A stretch of DNA of 64,000 nucleotides from contig NZ_CP076543.1 of the NCBI RefSeq assembly GCF_030440515.1, forward strand, positions 4,809,501 through 4,873,500, read 5' to 3'. The position numbers and the translations under genes were made by a program. Within the stretch, counting starts at the first letter, position 1, and each line of letters begins with the position of its first letter. The notes under the pieces are model-generated. The model had not been told where the DNA came from, made no database searches, and worked only from the letters and a program-made list of their open reading frames with translations. Shown piece by piece: positions 6,494 to 15,054 of this stretch. The stretch is from Streptomyces xanthophaeus. GTDB lineage: Bacteria; Actinomycetota; Actinomycetes; Streptomycetales; Streptomycetaceae.

Positions 6494-9339
6494 CGGACAC
6501 CACGCCTTGGCGGCCCGCCTCCGGCCCCCCGGCCGGGGCGGGCCACGCCCGTGTCCCGGGCGCCCCGGACCCCGGCCCCTCCCGCGTCCCGACGGACCCC
6601 GGCTTCGCCGGGCGTTCACGGAGCGCGGCCCTGCCCGGCCGGCCGGCCGCCGGGGCCGATCCGGTCGCCCGTCCCGGTGCGGCCGGGTACCCGCGGAGTC
6701 TGCCCGTGACGGGACGGTCCGCCGGCCCGTCGGTCCCGGCCGACCCCGGCTTCGCCGGGCGTTCGCGGAGTGTGCCCGTGACGGGGCGGTCCGCCGGAGG
6801 CTCAGGCGCACCGGTCGCCGGGGATCCGGGATTCGTCTCCGCGGCCGGGCCGGTCCCGGCGGATCCCGGGTTCGCCGGGCGCTCGCGGAGTGTGCCCGTG
6901 GCCGGGCGGCCTGCCGGGGGCTCCGGTGCACCGGTCGCCGGGGATCCGGGATTCGTCGCCGCGGCCGTGCCGCCCGGGCCGGTCCCGGCGGATCCTGGCT
7001 TCGCCGGGCGTTCGCGGAGTGTGCCCGTGACGGGGCGGTCCGCCGGGGGCTCCGGTGCACCGGTCGCCGGGGATCCGGGATTCGTCGCCGCGGCCGTGCC
7101 GCCCGTGCCGGTCCCGGCGGATCCTGGCTTCGCCGGGCGTTCGCGGAGTGTGCCCGTGACGGGGCGGTCCGCCGGGGGCGCCGGTGCACCGGTCGCCGGG
7201 GATCCGGGATTCGTCGCCGCGGCAGCGCCGCCCGTGCCGGTCCCGGCGGATCCCGGGTTCGCCGGGCGTTCGCGGAACGCGGCCTTGCCCGGTCGGTCGG
7301 TCGGCGGGGTCGACCCGGGCGGCCGTTCCGGCGCGGCCGGGTACCCGCGGAGCGTGCCCGGGCGGTCCGCCGGAGGCGCAGGCGCACCGGTCGCCGGGGA
7401 TCCCGGGTTCGTCGCCGGGGGCGGTACGCCGGGTACGCGCAGGCCCGTGTTCGGGTCCGCCGGGTATCCGGGCGGCGCCTCGGGCCGGCACAGCGTGCGG
7501 GTCGCGGCCCGGGCCGCGAGCGGCTCCGCCGACGCCCCCGAGGCCCGGCCGGGCGCTCTTGCGGCCACCCCCGGCGGGAGCCGGGCGCCGGGCGAGCTGC
7601 CCGAGTCTGCCACCCCCGGAGGGAGGGGCCGGCTCCGCCACGCCCGCCGCACGGGCGAACTCTCCACCACCCCCGGCGGGAGCCAAGGTGGGAACGCCCC
7701 CGGCCAGGGGGCCGGGTCCGGCACCCCCGGGGGGAGCCAGCCGCTCGGGCGGTTCCTGGCCAAGGCCGCCGCCGTCACCGCCGGACTGACCGCCGCCGGG
7801 GCGGTGTTCGGGCTCGTGCGCGACCAGACCATCGCGCACCTCTTCGGGGCCGGGCACGACAGCGACGCCTTCCTGATCGCCTGGACCGTGCCCGAGATGG
7901 CCTCGACGCTGCTGATCGAGGACGCCATGGCGCTGCTGATGGTGCCCGCCTTCAGCCACGCCCTGGCCCGGCGGGCCGCCAGCCGGGCCGGGCTCACCCG
8001 CAGGGAGGCCCGTACGCAGGACCCCGTACGGCTCCTGGTGGGAGCGACCCTGCCGCGCCTCGTCGTGTTCCTGGCCGCCGTCGCCTCCCTGCTCGTCGTG
8101 GCCGCACCGGCCGTCGTCGCCGTACTCGCCCCCGGCCTGCCCGACCCCGCACTGGCCGTCGAGTGCACCCGGCTCACCGCGCTGACCGTGCTCTCCTTCG
8201 GCATCGCCGGATACTTCAGCGCCGCGCTGCGCGCGCACAGGTCCTTCCTGCCGCCCGCCGCGATCTACGTCTCGTACAACATCGGCATCATCGGCACGAT
8301 GGTGGCCCTGCACGCCCTGTGGGGCGTCCGGGCCGCCGCCGCGGGCGTCGCGGTCGGCGGGTTCCTGATGGCGCTCGTCCAACTGCCCGCCTTCGTCCGG
8401 AACGTGGGCTTCGGCCCGCCCCGTGCGAAGAAGGCCGCCCCGCGGAACCAGCGCGACCGGGACCGCCCCACCCTCATCGCCTTCGGGGTCATCGCCCCCG
8501 TGATCTTCTTCGCGGTGTTCCGGCAGTCGCAGGTGCTCGTCGAGAGGTTCCTGGCCGCCTCGCTCCCGTCCGGGGCGATCTCCCATCTCAACTACGCGCA
8601 GAAGGTCGCGCAGATGCCGATGGTGCTCTCGCTGATGATCTGCACCGTCACCTTCCCCGTCGTCGCCCAGGCCATGGCCGGGGGAGAGCGGGAGAAGGCC
8701 CGGCGGCGGGTGGAGCAGGACCTCGCGCTGGCCTCGCTCGCCGTGCTGATGGGCACCGCACTCGTCATCGGCTACGCGCCCCAGATCATCCAGGTCCTTT
8801 TCGAACGCGGCGCCTTCACCCACGCGGACACCCTCGCCACCGCCTCCGTCATGCGGGTCTACGGACTCGGACTCCTCGGCCACTGCCTCGTCGGCGCACT
8901 GTCCCGGCCCTTCTTCTCGACCGCCCGGCCCACCTGGTTCCCGGCGTTCGCGATGGGTGCCGGACTGCTCGTCAACGTCGTGGCCGGAGCCTTCGCCGTC
9001 GGCTGGTGGGGCATCTACGGCATCGCCGCCGCCAACGCCGCCGGCATCTCCACCACCGCCGTCCTGCTGCTCACCGGCCTCGGCTCGCGGATCATCGCCA
9101 TCCAGGTCCGCCGGGTCGCCCTCAGCATCGGCCGGCTCGCCGTCGCCGCCGTCGCCGCGGGCGCCACCGGCTGGATCGCCGGCCCGATGATCCCCGACCC
9201 GATGCTCAGCGCCGCCCTCGGCTGCCTGTTGGTCCCGGCCATGTTCGGAGCCACCGGCATGGCCATACGCGCCCTCGAAGTCACCGCCCTGCCCGGTCAG
9301 ATCTCCCAGCTCACGCAGAGGTTCCGCAATGTCCGCTGA
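6490..9339 (+). CDS. MurJ/MviN-family lipid-linked sugar flippase with long repetitive N-terminus
   Basis: Protein of 949 residues. The MurJ core begins near residue 416 with RFLAKAAAVTAGLTAAGAVFGLVRDQ and continues through the usual set of about 14 membrane segments, including DAFLIAWTVPEMASTLL and the later ALSRPFFSTARPTW. MurJ moves lipid II; here, inside a polysaccharide operon that lacks a visible Wzx, it probably flips the undecaprenyl-linked repeat unit. Residues 1 to about 415 are Pro/Gly/Ala/Arg-rich and predicted disordered, with in-frame 43-residue tandem repeats. The GTG at 6490 overlaps the upstream stop (GTGA). An internal start closer to the core (7.6-7.7 kb) cannot be excluded. 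Confidence 0.85.
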   Translation: MTDTTPWRPASGPPAGAGHARVPGAPDPGPSRVPTDPGFAGRSRSAALPGRPAAGADPVARPGAAGYPRSLPVTGRSAGPSVPADPGFAGRSRSVPVTGRSAGGSGAPVAGDPGFVSAAGPVPADPGFAGRSRSVPVAGRPAGGSGAPVAGDPGFVAAAVPPGPVPADPGFAGRSRSVPVTGRSAGGSGAPVAGDPGFVAAAVPPVPVPADPGFAGRSRSVPVTGRSAGGAGAPVAGDPGFVAAAAPPVPVPADPGFAGRSRNAALPGRSVGGVDPGGRSGAAGYPRSVPGRSAGGAGAPVAGDPGFVAGGGTPGTRRPVFGSAGYPGGASGRHSVRVAARAASGSADAPEARPGALAATPGGSRAPGELPESATPGGRGRLRHARRTGELSTTPGGSQGGNAPGQGAGSGTPGGSQPLGRFLAKAAAVTAGLTAAGAVFGLVRDQTIAHLFGAGHDSDAFLIAWTVPEMASTLLIEDAMALLMVPAFSHALARRAASRAGLTRREARTQDPVRLLVGATLPRLVVFLAAVASLLVVAAPAVVAVLAPGLPDPALAVECTRLTALTVLSFGIAGYFSAALRAHRSFLPPAAIYVSYNIGIIGTMVALHALWGVRAAAAGVAVGGFLMALVQLPAFVRNVGFGPPRAKKAAPRNQRDRDRPTLIAFGVIAPVIFFAVFRQSQVLVERFLAASLPSGAISHLNYAQKVAQMPMVLSLMICTVTFPVVAQAMAGGEREKARRRVEQDLALASLAVLMGTALVIGYAPQIIQVLFERGAFTHADTLATASVMRVYGLGLLGHCLVGALSRPFFSTARPTWFPAFAMGAGLLVNVVAGAFAVGWWGIYGIAAANAAGISTTAVLLLTGLGSRIIAIQVRRVALSIGRLAVAAVAAGATGWIAGPMIPDPMLSAALGCLLVPAMFGATGMAIRALEVTALPGQISQLTQRFRNVR
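6601..7400 (+). repeat. In-frame 129-bp tandem repeats in the MurJ-like gene
   Basis: The unit contains DPGFAGRSRSVPV, TGRSAGGSGAPVAGDPGFV and a short Ala/Pro joint. The same codon (first Gly of GFAGRS) recurs at 6601, 6748, 6868, 6997, 7126 and 7255. The last four copies are spaced by exactly 129 bp (43 codons), and the earlier ones by 147 and 120 bp, all multiples of three. Copies between 6868 and 7255 are nearly identical in DNA, suggesting recent expansion by recombination or slippage. Frame is preserved throughout, which supports translation of the region. Confidence 0.9.
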
Positions 9340-10105
9340 CACCGACACGGCCCCCGCCGCCGTGGTGGTCCCCACCCGCCGGACCGCTTCGCCGTGGGTC
9401 CTGATGTACCACTCGGTCGCCGAGTTCACCGACCCCGCGGAGGACCCGTACGGGATCACCGTCACCCCGCTCGCCCTGGAAGCCCAGCTGCTGTGGCTGC
9501 GCTCCCGCGGTCTGCGCGGGGTCTCCGTCGGCGAACTGCTGCGGGCCCGCGCCGCCGGACGCGGAGCCGGCCTGGTCGGGCTCACCTTCGACGACGGATA
9601 CACCGACTTCCTGACCCACGCGCTCCCGCTGCTGAGCCGCTACGACTGCACCTCCACCCTCTTCGTGCTGCCCGGGCGGCTCGGCGTGGACAACGTGTGG
9701 GACCCGCTGGGCCCGCGCAAGTCCCTGCTCACCGCCGAGGGCATCCGTGAGGTCGCCGACGCCGGACAGGAGATCGGCTCGCACGGACTGCTCCACCAGG
9801 ACCTCACCGCGACCGCCGACGACGTGCTCCAGCAGGAACTGCGCGGCAGCCGCGACCTGCTGCGCGAGCTGACCGGCACCCTGCCCGAGGGGTTCTGCTA
9901 CCCGTACGGGCACCTCGACGCCCGGGTCGTCGACGCCACCCGGGCCGCCGGGTACGGCTACGCCTGCGCCATCGACCCCGGACGGCTCGCCGGCCCGCAC
10001 GCACTGCCCCGTACGCACGTCAGCCAGGCCGACGGCGGCGCCCGGCTGCGCATCAAGCAGCTCCGCCACCAGGTGCGCGAGCTGCGGCGCGGGGTGCAGC
10101 GGTGA
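9329..10105 (+). CDS. Polysaccharide deacetylase (NodB domain, CE4)
   Basis: Protein of 258 residues with the CE4 motifs in order: TFDDG at residues 86-90 (catalytic base and metal aspartate), SHGLLH at 151-156 (the metal-binding H-x3-H) and CYPYG near 190. CE4 enzymes remove N- or O-acetyl groups from chitin-like, peptidoglycan or exopolysaccharide chains. No signal peptide or membrane segment is evident, so it may act on a cytoplasmic lipid-linked intermediate, or be exported another way. The start lies inside the end of the MurJ-like gene (11-bp overlap). The neighbours indicate modification of the same polymer. Confidence 0.9.
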   Translation: MSADTDTAPAAVVVPTRRTASPWVLMYHSVAEFTDPAEDPYGITVTPLALEAQLLWLRSRGLRGVSVGELLRARAAGRGAGLVGLTFDDGYTDFLTHALPLLSRYDCTSTLFVLPGRLGVDNVWDPLGPRKSLLTAEGIREVADAGQEIGSHGLLHQDLTATADDVLQQELRGSRDLLRELTGTLPEGFCYPYGHLDARVVDATRAAGYGYACAIDPGRLAGPHALPRTHVSQADGGARLRIKQLRHQVRELRRGVQR

Positions 10106-11370
10106 AGACGCTCCAGTCCGTCAAGGCCCTGCACATCATCACCGGACTCGGCGTCGGCGGCGCCGAACAGCAACTGCGGCTGCTGCTGCGCCACATGCCC
10201 ATGCAGTGCGACGTGCTGACGCTGACCAACCCCGGGCCGGTGGCCGAGGGGCTGCGCGCCGACGGGGTCCGCGTCGTCCACCTGGGCATGCGGGGCAACC
10301 GGGACCTGGGGGCGCTGCCCCGGCTGGTGCGGTTCATCCGGCGCGGCCGCTACGACCTCGTGCACACCCACCTCTACCGGGCCTGTGTCTACGGGCGCCT
10401 CGCGGCCCGGCTCGCGGGCACCGCGGCGACCGTGGCCACCGAACACTCCCTCGGCGAGGGTGAGATCGAGGGCAGGCCGCTCTCGAGCGGGGTGCGCACG
10501 CTGTATCTGGCCAGCGAACGCCTGGGCGCGGCCACCGTGGCCGTCTCCGACACCGTGGCCGCCCGGCTGGAGGGGTGGGGGGTGCCGGCCGCGCGGGTGC
10601 ACGTCGTACCGAACGGGATCGAGGCCGTCCGCTTCCGCTTCGACGAGGGCGTCCGGCGGGCCACCCGCGCCCGCACCGGGCTGCCCGAGCGGGCCTTCGT
10701 GGTCGGCGGGGTCGGCCGGCTGGTCCCGGGCAAGCGGTTCGACGTCCTGGTGCGGGCCGTGGCCGCGCTGCCGGGGGCGCATCTGCTGCTGGCCGGGGAC
10801 GGGCCGGAGCGGGCGGGGCTGCGCCGGCTGGCCGCCGAGCTCGGCGCGCAGAGCCGCATCCACCTGCTGGGGGAGCGGGATCCGCTGGGCGACAGCGCGG
10901 ACGGCCGCACCCCGGGCATCCCGGCGCTGCTGGCCGCCATGGACGTGTTCGTCTCCCCCTCGCGGGAGGAGGCCTTCGGGCTCGCCGTCGTGGAGGCCCT
11001 GGCCGCAGGTCTGCCCGTCCTGCACGTGACCTGCCCGGCCATCGACGACCTGCCCGCCGCGCAGGCCCCCGGGGCCCGGCGCATCGGAACGGGCACGGAG
11101 GAACTGGTCGCGGCGCTGCGGGGACACATGGAGGCGGGCGCGCGCCGGCTGCCCCCGCCGCCGGTGGTCCGCCGCTACGACATCGCCCGCAGCGCGCGGC
11201 AGCTGCTGGACGTGTACGACCTCGCCCTCTCGGCCGCGCCGGGCGCCGCCGGAACGGCCCGGGGCCGAGCCGCCGCCGGACCGGTGCCCGGCGCCGGCGG
11301 CGCAGCCGTCGTCGGTGCCCGGCGCGAACCGGTCGGGCCCGGACCGGCGGAGCCGACCGGCACCGGCTGA
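10102..11370 (+). CDS. Glycosyltransferase, GT4 family (second in operon)
   Basis: Protein of 422 residues. The N-terminal half has HIITGLGVGGAEQQLRLLL, the acceptor-side loop of GT4 enzymes. The C-terminal half has VGGVGRLVPGKRFDVLVRAVAAL, LLAGDGPER and SPSREEAFGLAVVEALAAGLPVL, containing the E-x7-E donor-site signature. It probably extends the lipid-linked repeat unit begun by the priming transferase. GTGA joins it to the deacetylase. The last 45 residues are an Ala/Gly/Pro tail without recognisable structure. The 71-bp gap after its stop is the largest in the operon. Confidence 0.9.
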   Translation: MKTLQSVKALHIITGLGVGGAEQQLRLLLRHMPMQCDVLTLTNPGPVAEGLRADGVRVVHLGMRGNRDLGALPRLVRFIRRGRYDLVHTHLYRACVYGRLAARLAGTAATVATEHSLGEGEIEGRPLSSGVRTLYLASERLGAATVAVSDTVAARLEGWGVPAARVHVVPNGIEAVRFRFDEGVRRATRARTGLPERAFVVGGVGRLVPGKRFDVLVRAVAALPGAHLLLAGDGPERAGLRRLAAELGAQSRIHLLGERDPLGDSADGRTPGIPALLAAMDVFVSPSREEAFGLAVVEALAAGLPVLHVTCPAIDDLPAAQAPGARRIGTGTEELVAALRGHMEAGARRLPPPPVVRRYDIARSARQLLDVYDLALSAAPGAAGTARGRAAAGPVPGAGGAAVVGARREPVGPGPAEPTGTG

Positions 11371-11441
11371 TCCCTCCCCTGCCCGAAGGGGTCCCGACGG
11401 GACCCGAAGAACTCCCCTCCACCCAGGAAGCGAGCACGTCC

Positions 11442-12260
11442 ATGGCCGACACGTCCGAGAAGAACCCCGAGAAGAAGGCCGAGAGCAGGTCCGAGAGCCG
11501 GTCCGAGAGCCGGTCCGAGCGCAAGCCGGACCACCGCTCCGAGCGGAGGCCGCGCCGCCGGAAGCTGTCGGCGCCCCTGTGGTGGCCGCTGCCCGCCTGC
11601 GCCCTGCTGGGGCTGGCCGCGGGCGGGGCGTACGGGGTGCTCAAGGCCCCCGAGTACGCCGCCACCAGCTATGTCGTCGCCGTGCCCGACGACACCACCG
11701 AGCCGGCCACCGCCCTCGGCTTCGCGCAGGCCTACGCCCGTATCGCGACCAGCAGTTCCACCCTCGCCTACGCCCAGCCGCGGGCCGGCATCAGCGCCGC
11801 GAAGCTGCGGACCCAGGTACGGGCCGAGACCTCCCCCGAGTCCCCGATGATCGCCGTCACGGGTACGTCGAAGAGCCCCGCCGAGGCCGCCGACATCGCC
11901 AACGCGGTCGCCGACGCGCTGTCCCTGAGCAGCAATCAGGCCGCCAAGAACACCGGTGTCCAGCTGCTCCTCTTCAACCAGGCGGTCGCCCCGACCGAGC
12001 CCGCCTCCCCGTCCGCCGCCATCAGCGGCGCCGTCGGGATGTGTGCCGGCGGGCTGCTGGGCGGACTGTGGCTGCTCGCCCGCCCGGGCCGTGCGCGGCG
12101 CTCCGAGGACAGCGCGACCGGTGCCCCGGCCGGGTCCCCGGGCGGCTCCCCGGCCGACTCCTCGGTGGAGGCCGCCGCATCGTCCCCGGTCGAGGAGTAC
12201 GCCTCGCTGCCCGCCCAGGGTGAGCCGGCCTCGGCCAAGGAGAAGGAGTCCGTTCGATGA
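11442..12260 (+). CDS. Wzz-like chain-length determinant membrane protein
   Basis: Protein of 272 residues. Residues 11-40 are very basic and charged (SRSESRSESRSER..., RRPRRR) and cytoplasmic. A first membrane helix spans about 47-67, the periplasm-side domain about 68-190 has mixed helices (AEAADIANAVADALSL), and a second helix spans about 192-213, followed by an acidic Ser/Pro/Ala tail. This topology matches Wzz/YveK-type co-polymerases, which set polymer length with the Wzy protein. No tyrosine kinase domain or Tyr-rich tail is present, so kinase control is not evident. A 12-bp repeat (GTCCGAGAGCCG type) encodes the N-terminal SES repeats. ATG at 11442 has AGGAAG upstream. Confidence 0.8.
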   Translation: MADTSEKNPEKKAESRSESRSESRSERKPDHRSERRPRRRKLSAPLWWPLPACALLGLAAGGAYGVLKAPEYAATSYVVAVPDDTTEPATALGFAQAYARIATSSSTLAYAQPRAGISAAKLRTQVRAETSPESPMIAVTGTSKSPAEAADIANAVADALSLSSNQAAKNTGVQLLLFNQAVAPTEPASPSAAISGAVGMCAGGLLGGLWLLARPGRARRSEDSATGAPAGSPGGSPADSSVEAAASSPVEEYASLPAQGEPASAKEKESVR

Positions 12261-13399
12261 GTTCGGGCTCCGCCGGGGCCCTGTCGGTGACGCTGTGCCG
12301 CGACCCCCGGCAGTTCGCCGGGCTGGAGGAGTCCTGGAACAGGCTCTTCCGCGGCTGCCCCACCGCCACCCCCTTCCAGAGCCACGCCTGGCTCCACTCC
12401 TGGTGGCTGTCGTACGGGAAGGACGGCCGGCTCCGGATCGTCCTCGTCCGGCGGGGCGAGGAACTGGTCGGCGCGGCCGCGCTGATGCTCGTACACCGGC
12501 CGATGCCCCTGCTGGTGCCGCTCGGCGGCCCCATCACCGACTACTTCGACGTGCTCGTGGCGGCGGAGTACGCCGACCAGGTCGTCCCGGCGCTGGCCCG
12601 CGGGCTGCACCGGGCCGCCCGCGGCGCCGTCGTGGACCTGCGGGAGGTACGTCCCGGAGCCGCCGCCGAGGAGCTGTACCGGCAGTGGCCCGGGGTCTCC
12701 AGCATGCTCGCCGACTCCACGTGCATGGAGCTGCCGACGCTGCCCTTCGACGAACTGGTCAAGCGCATGCCGGCCTCCGGCGCCCAGCGGGTCCGGGCCA
12801 AACTGCGCAAGACCGACGCGGCCGGGATCGAGGAGCACGAGGTCACCGAGCAGGAAGTGCCGCGCGCCGTACGGACCCTGCTGCGGCTGCACGAGAAGCA
12901 GTGGCGCGGCCGCGGGGTGACGCCGGAGCATCTGCGGCCCCGCTTCGCCGAGCACCTGACCCGGGCCACGCGGCGGATGGTGCGGGCGGGGGAGAGCCGG
13001 CTGACGGAGTTCCGGCTGGACGGCAAGGTGGTGGCGGCCAACGTCACGCTGCTGTCGGCCGGGCTCAGCGGCGGCTACCTGTACGGGGCCGACCCCGATC
13101 TGCGGACGCGGAAGGTGGACGTCGCGACGCTGCTGCTGCGCTACGAGGCGGGGCGGGCGCTCGCCGAGGGCCGGCCGGTGGTGAGCTTCCTGCGCGGCAG
13201 CGAGCCGTACAAGAACCACTGGCGGCCCGAAACGGTCGTCAACCGGCGTTTCCTGCTGGCCACGGCGGCGCTCGCGCCCCTCCTGCGTGTACACGAGTCG
13301 CAGGTGACGGGGCGCGAGCGGGCGGTGGACGTACTGCGGGAGGCACTGCCGGCCGCCAGGGACTGGCGGGCGCGGCTCAACGAACTGCGGGTGCGATGA
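12257..13399 (+). CDS. BioF2-like (GNAT-fold) acyltransferase of polysaccharide cluster
   Basis: Protein of 380 residues resembling the CelD/BcsL and FemAB-like acyltransferase group (PF13480 type). Key stretches are NRLFRGCPTATPFQSHAWLHSWW near residue 25, LRKTDAAGIEEHEV mid-protein, and the C-terminal acyl-CoA-binding region GGYLYGADPDLRTRKVDVATLLLRYEAGRALAEG. The ending FLRGSEPYKNHWRPE is typical of this family. It likely transfers an acyl or aminoacyl group to a sugar. ATGA couples it to the Wzz-like gene. It is the last gene of the operon; only 5 bp separate its stop from the convergent glycosidase stop. Confidence 0.82.
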   Translation: MSSGSAGALSVTLCRDPRQFAGLEESWNRLFRGCPTATPFQSHAWLHSWWLSYGKDGRLRIVLVRRGEELVGAAALMLVHRPMPLLVPLGGPITDYFDVLVAAEYADQVVPALARGLHRAARGAVVDLREVRPGAAAEELYRQWPGVSSMLADSTCMELPTLPFDELVKRMPASGAQRVRAKLRKTDAAGIEEHEVTEQEVPRAVRTLLRLHEKQWRGRGVTPEHLRPRFAEHLTRATRRMVRAGESRLTEFRLDGKVVAANVTLLSAGLSGGYLYGADPDLRTRKVDVATLLLRYEAGRALAEGRPVVSFLRGSEPYKNHWRPETVVNRRFLLATAALAPLLRVHESQVTGRERAVDVLREALPAARDWRARLNELRVR

Positions 13400-13404
13400 C
13401 CCGT

Positions 13405-15054
13405 CTAGAAGGGCCAGATGCCGGAGTTCTTGCCGAAGTCCAGCTTGATGCAGACCGACTGCGTGCCGACCAGCTTGGACAGCCACTCGCCGAAGTTGAG
13501 CGGCACGCACCAGTGCTTGCTGTTGACCGGCGGCGGCGTGGGCTGCGGCAGGGGCTTGGGCGGCGAGGGCTCGGGCTTCGGCGTGACCGGGCTCGGGGCG
13601 ACCGGCGAGGGCGTCGGGACCTGGGGCGTCGGGACCGCCGGCGAGGGCCGGGGGGAGGGCTCGGGATCGGTGTCGGGGTCGGGGTCGGGGACCTCGGGTG
13701 TCGGGACGAGCGGGCTGGGCGTGACCGGCAGCGGGACCTGCGGGCTCGGGACGACCGGGCTCGGGGTCACCGGAGCCGGGACGGCCGGGCTCGGGGCCAC
13801 CGGAGTGGGCTTCGGGACCTCGGGCGTCGGGACCGCGGGTGTGGGCACCAGGGGCGTCGGGGCGACGGGCGTGGGGACCACCGGAGTGGGCTTCGGGATC
13901 TCCGGCGTCGGGACCTGAGGTGTGGGCACCTGGGGCGTCGGCACCTGCGGGGTCGGAACCTGGGGCGTCGGGACCTGCGGGGTCGGCACGACCGGCGTGG
14001 GCACCACGGGGGTCGGGACCACCGGGGTCGGCACCACGGGCGTGGGCACCACCGGGGTCGGGATCACCGGGCCGGGCCGCTCCGGCGTCAGCGCGTCGCG
14101 GAAGGCCTTCGAGGACTCCGGGTTCTGCTTGCACTGCCACACGCCGTGCGGGCAGTAGTCGGTGATGGTGTGGTAGAGCGGCTTGTGCTGCGCGATCCAC
14201 TTCAGCATGCGCCGCACGTACTCCGGATTGTCCCCGCGCCGGAACAGCCCCCACTCCGGGTAGGAGATCGGCTTGCCGTGTGCTTTCGCGAAGTCGACCT
14301 GCTGCTGGAGCCCGTACGGCTGGGTGATCTGGTCGTCGAAGTCCCGGCCGGGACCCTGGTCGTAGGAATCCATTCCGATGACGTCGACCACGTCGTCGCC
14401 GGGGTAGCACTTCGTCCAGCCGATCGCGTCCGCACCCCGGTTCGGGGCGAAGTCGAACGTGAACTCCTGACCGGGTACGGAGCGCATCGTGCTGACGATG
14501 CGCTTCCAGTACCGCTTCCAGTTCTCCGGGTCCGGTGCGCACCGGTGGGTGTACGTGACGCCGTTCATCTCCCAGCCGAGCACGATCACCGTGTCCGGGA
14601 CGCCCAGCTCCACCAGCCGCTCGGCGAGGCGCTGGAAGTGCCGGTCGAACCGGCCCTCCGCGCCCGCCCTGATCAGCTGGGCCACCTGGTAGTCGGGCAC
14701 CCGGCCCTCGTTCCGCTCCTGCATGGGCACGTTGAGGACGAACAGCCGGTCGTCCTCGGCCAGGCGCCAGTCGGCCCAGTCCTCCAGGAACGAGACCCTG
14801 CCCTCGATACCGGCCCACCTGTCGCCGGGGAGATAGGTGTGCCCGACCCGGATCTCCTTGCCGCCCAGCCAGCTCGACAGGTACGGGATCCGGGCCACCC
14901 CGGGCGGCCCGTAGTCGAGATAGGCGCCCATGGCGATGTCCGAGCCCTCGGGCCGGTCCTTCTCGGGTGCCGCGAGCGCGGCGCCGGTGGCCAGCAGTCC
15001 GGCCGTGACCGTACCGATGCAGGTGCTCGCCAGTCGGCGGCGTGGTCTGGGCAT
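13405..15054 (-). CDS. Secreted GH26-like glycoside hydrolase with Pro-rich linker
   Basis: Protein of 549 residues. A signal peptide spans 1-29 (ends ALAA). The TIM-barrel domain, about 35-325, resembles beta-mannanase family GH26, with a candidate acid/base E162 in GWEMNG and nucleophile E267 in YPEWG. A linker of about 170 residues follows, made of (V/Q/A)PTP units, then a 40-residue C-terminal piece with two Cys (HWCVPLNF...VCIKLDFG) and a GIWPF end. It may cut or remodel the polymer made by the convergent operon. ATG at 15054 with CGGGAG is preferred over the upstream in-frame TTG at 15093. The substrate is unknown. Confidence 0.85.
   Translation of the reverse strand: MPRPRRRLASTCIGTVTAGLLATGAALAAPEKDRPEGSDIAMGAYLDYGPPGVARIPYLSSWLGGKEIRVGHTYLPGDRWAGIEGRVSFLEDWADWRLAEDDRLFVLNVPMQERNEGRVPDYQVAQLIRAGAEGRFDRHFQRLAERLVELGVPDTVIVLGWEMNGVTYTHRCAPDPENWKRYWKRIVSTMRSVPGQEFTFDFAPNRGADAIGWTKCYPGDDVVDVIGMDSYDQGPGRDFDDQITQPYGLQQQVDFAKAHGKPISYPEWGLFRRGDNPEYVRRMLKWIAQHKPLYHTITDYCPHGVWQCKQNPESSKAFRDALTPERPGPVIPTPVVPTPVVPTPVVPTPVVPTPVVPTPQVPTPQVPTPQVPTPQVPTPQVPTPEIPKPTPVVPTPVAPTPLVPTPAVPTPEVPKPTPVAPSPAVPAPVTPSPVVPSPQVPLPVTPSPLVPTPEVPDPDPDTDPEPSPRPSPAVPTPQVPTPSPVAPSPVTPKPEPSPPKPLPQPTPPPVNSKHWCVPLNFGEWLSKLVGTQSVCIKLDFGKNSGIWPF
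13530..14080 (-). repeat. 15-bp-period repeat encoding the VPTPx linker
   Basis: Within the glycosidase gene, codons for Val-Pro-Thr-Pro-Val/Gln recur about every 15 bp, most regularly at 13910-14060, with degenerate copies to about 13530. The encoded chain is an extended Pro-rich linker. No direct repeat structure outside the coding frame is needed to explain it. Confidence 0.8.

Noticed and set aside
4949-7387. An 812-codon minus-strand frame with Arg-Arg-Pro repeats opposite the flippase repeats
   Set aside because: It mirrors the in-frame 129-bp repeats. The plus-strand frame is coupled to its neighbours and runs into a real flippase domain.
6601-7400. CRISPR array suspected from regular spacing
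   Set aside because: Units are contiguous tandem repeats of coding DNA with no unique spacers and no cas genes nearby.
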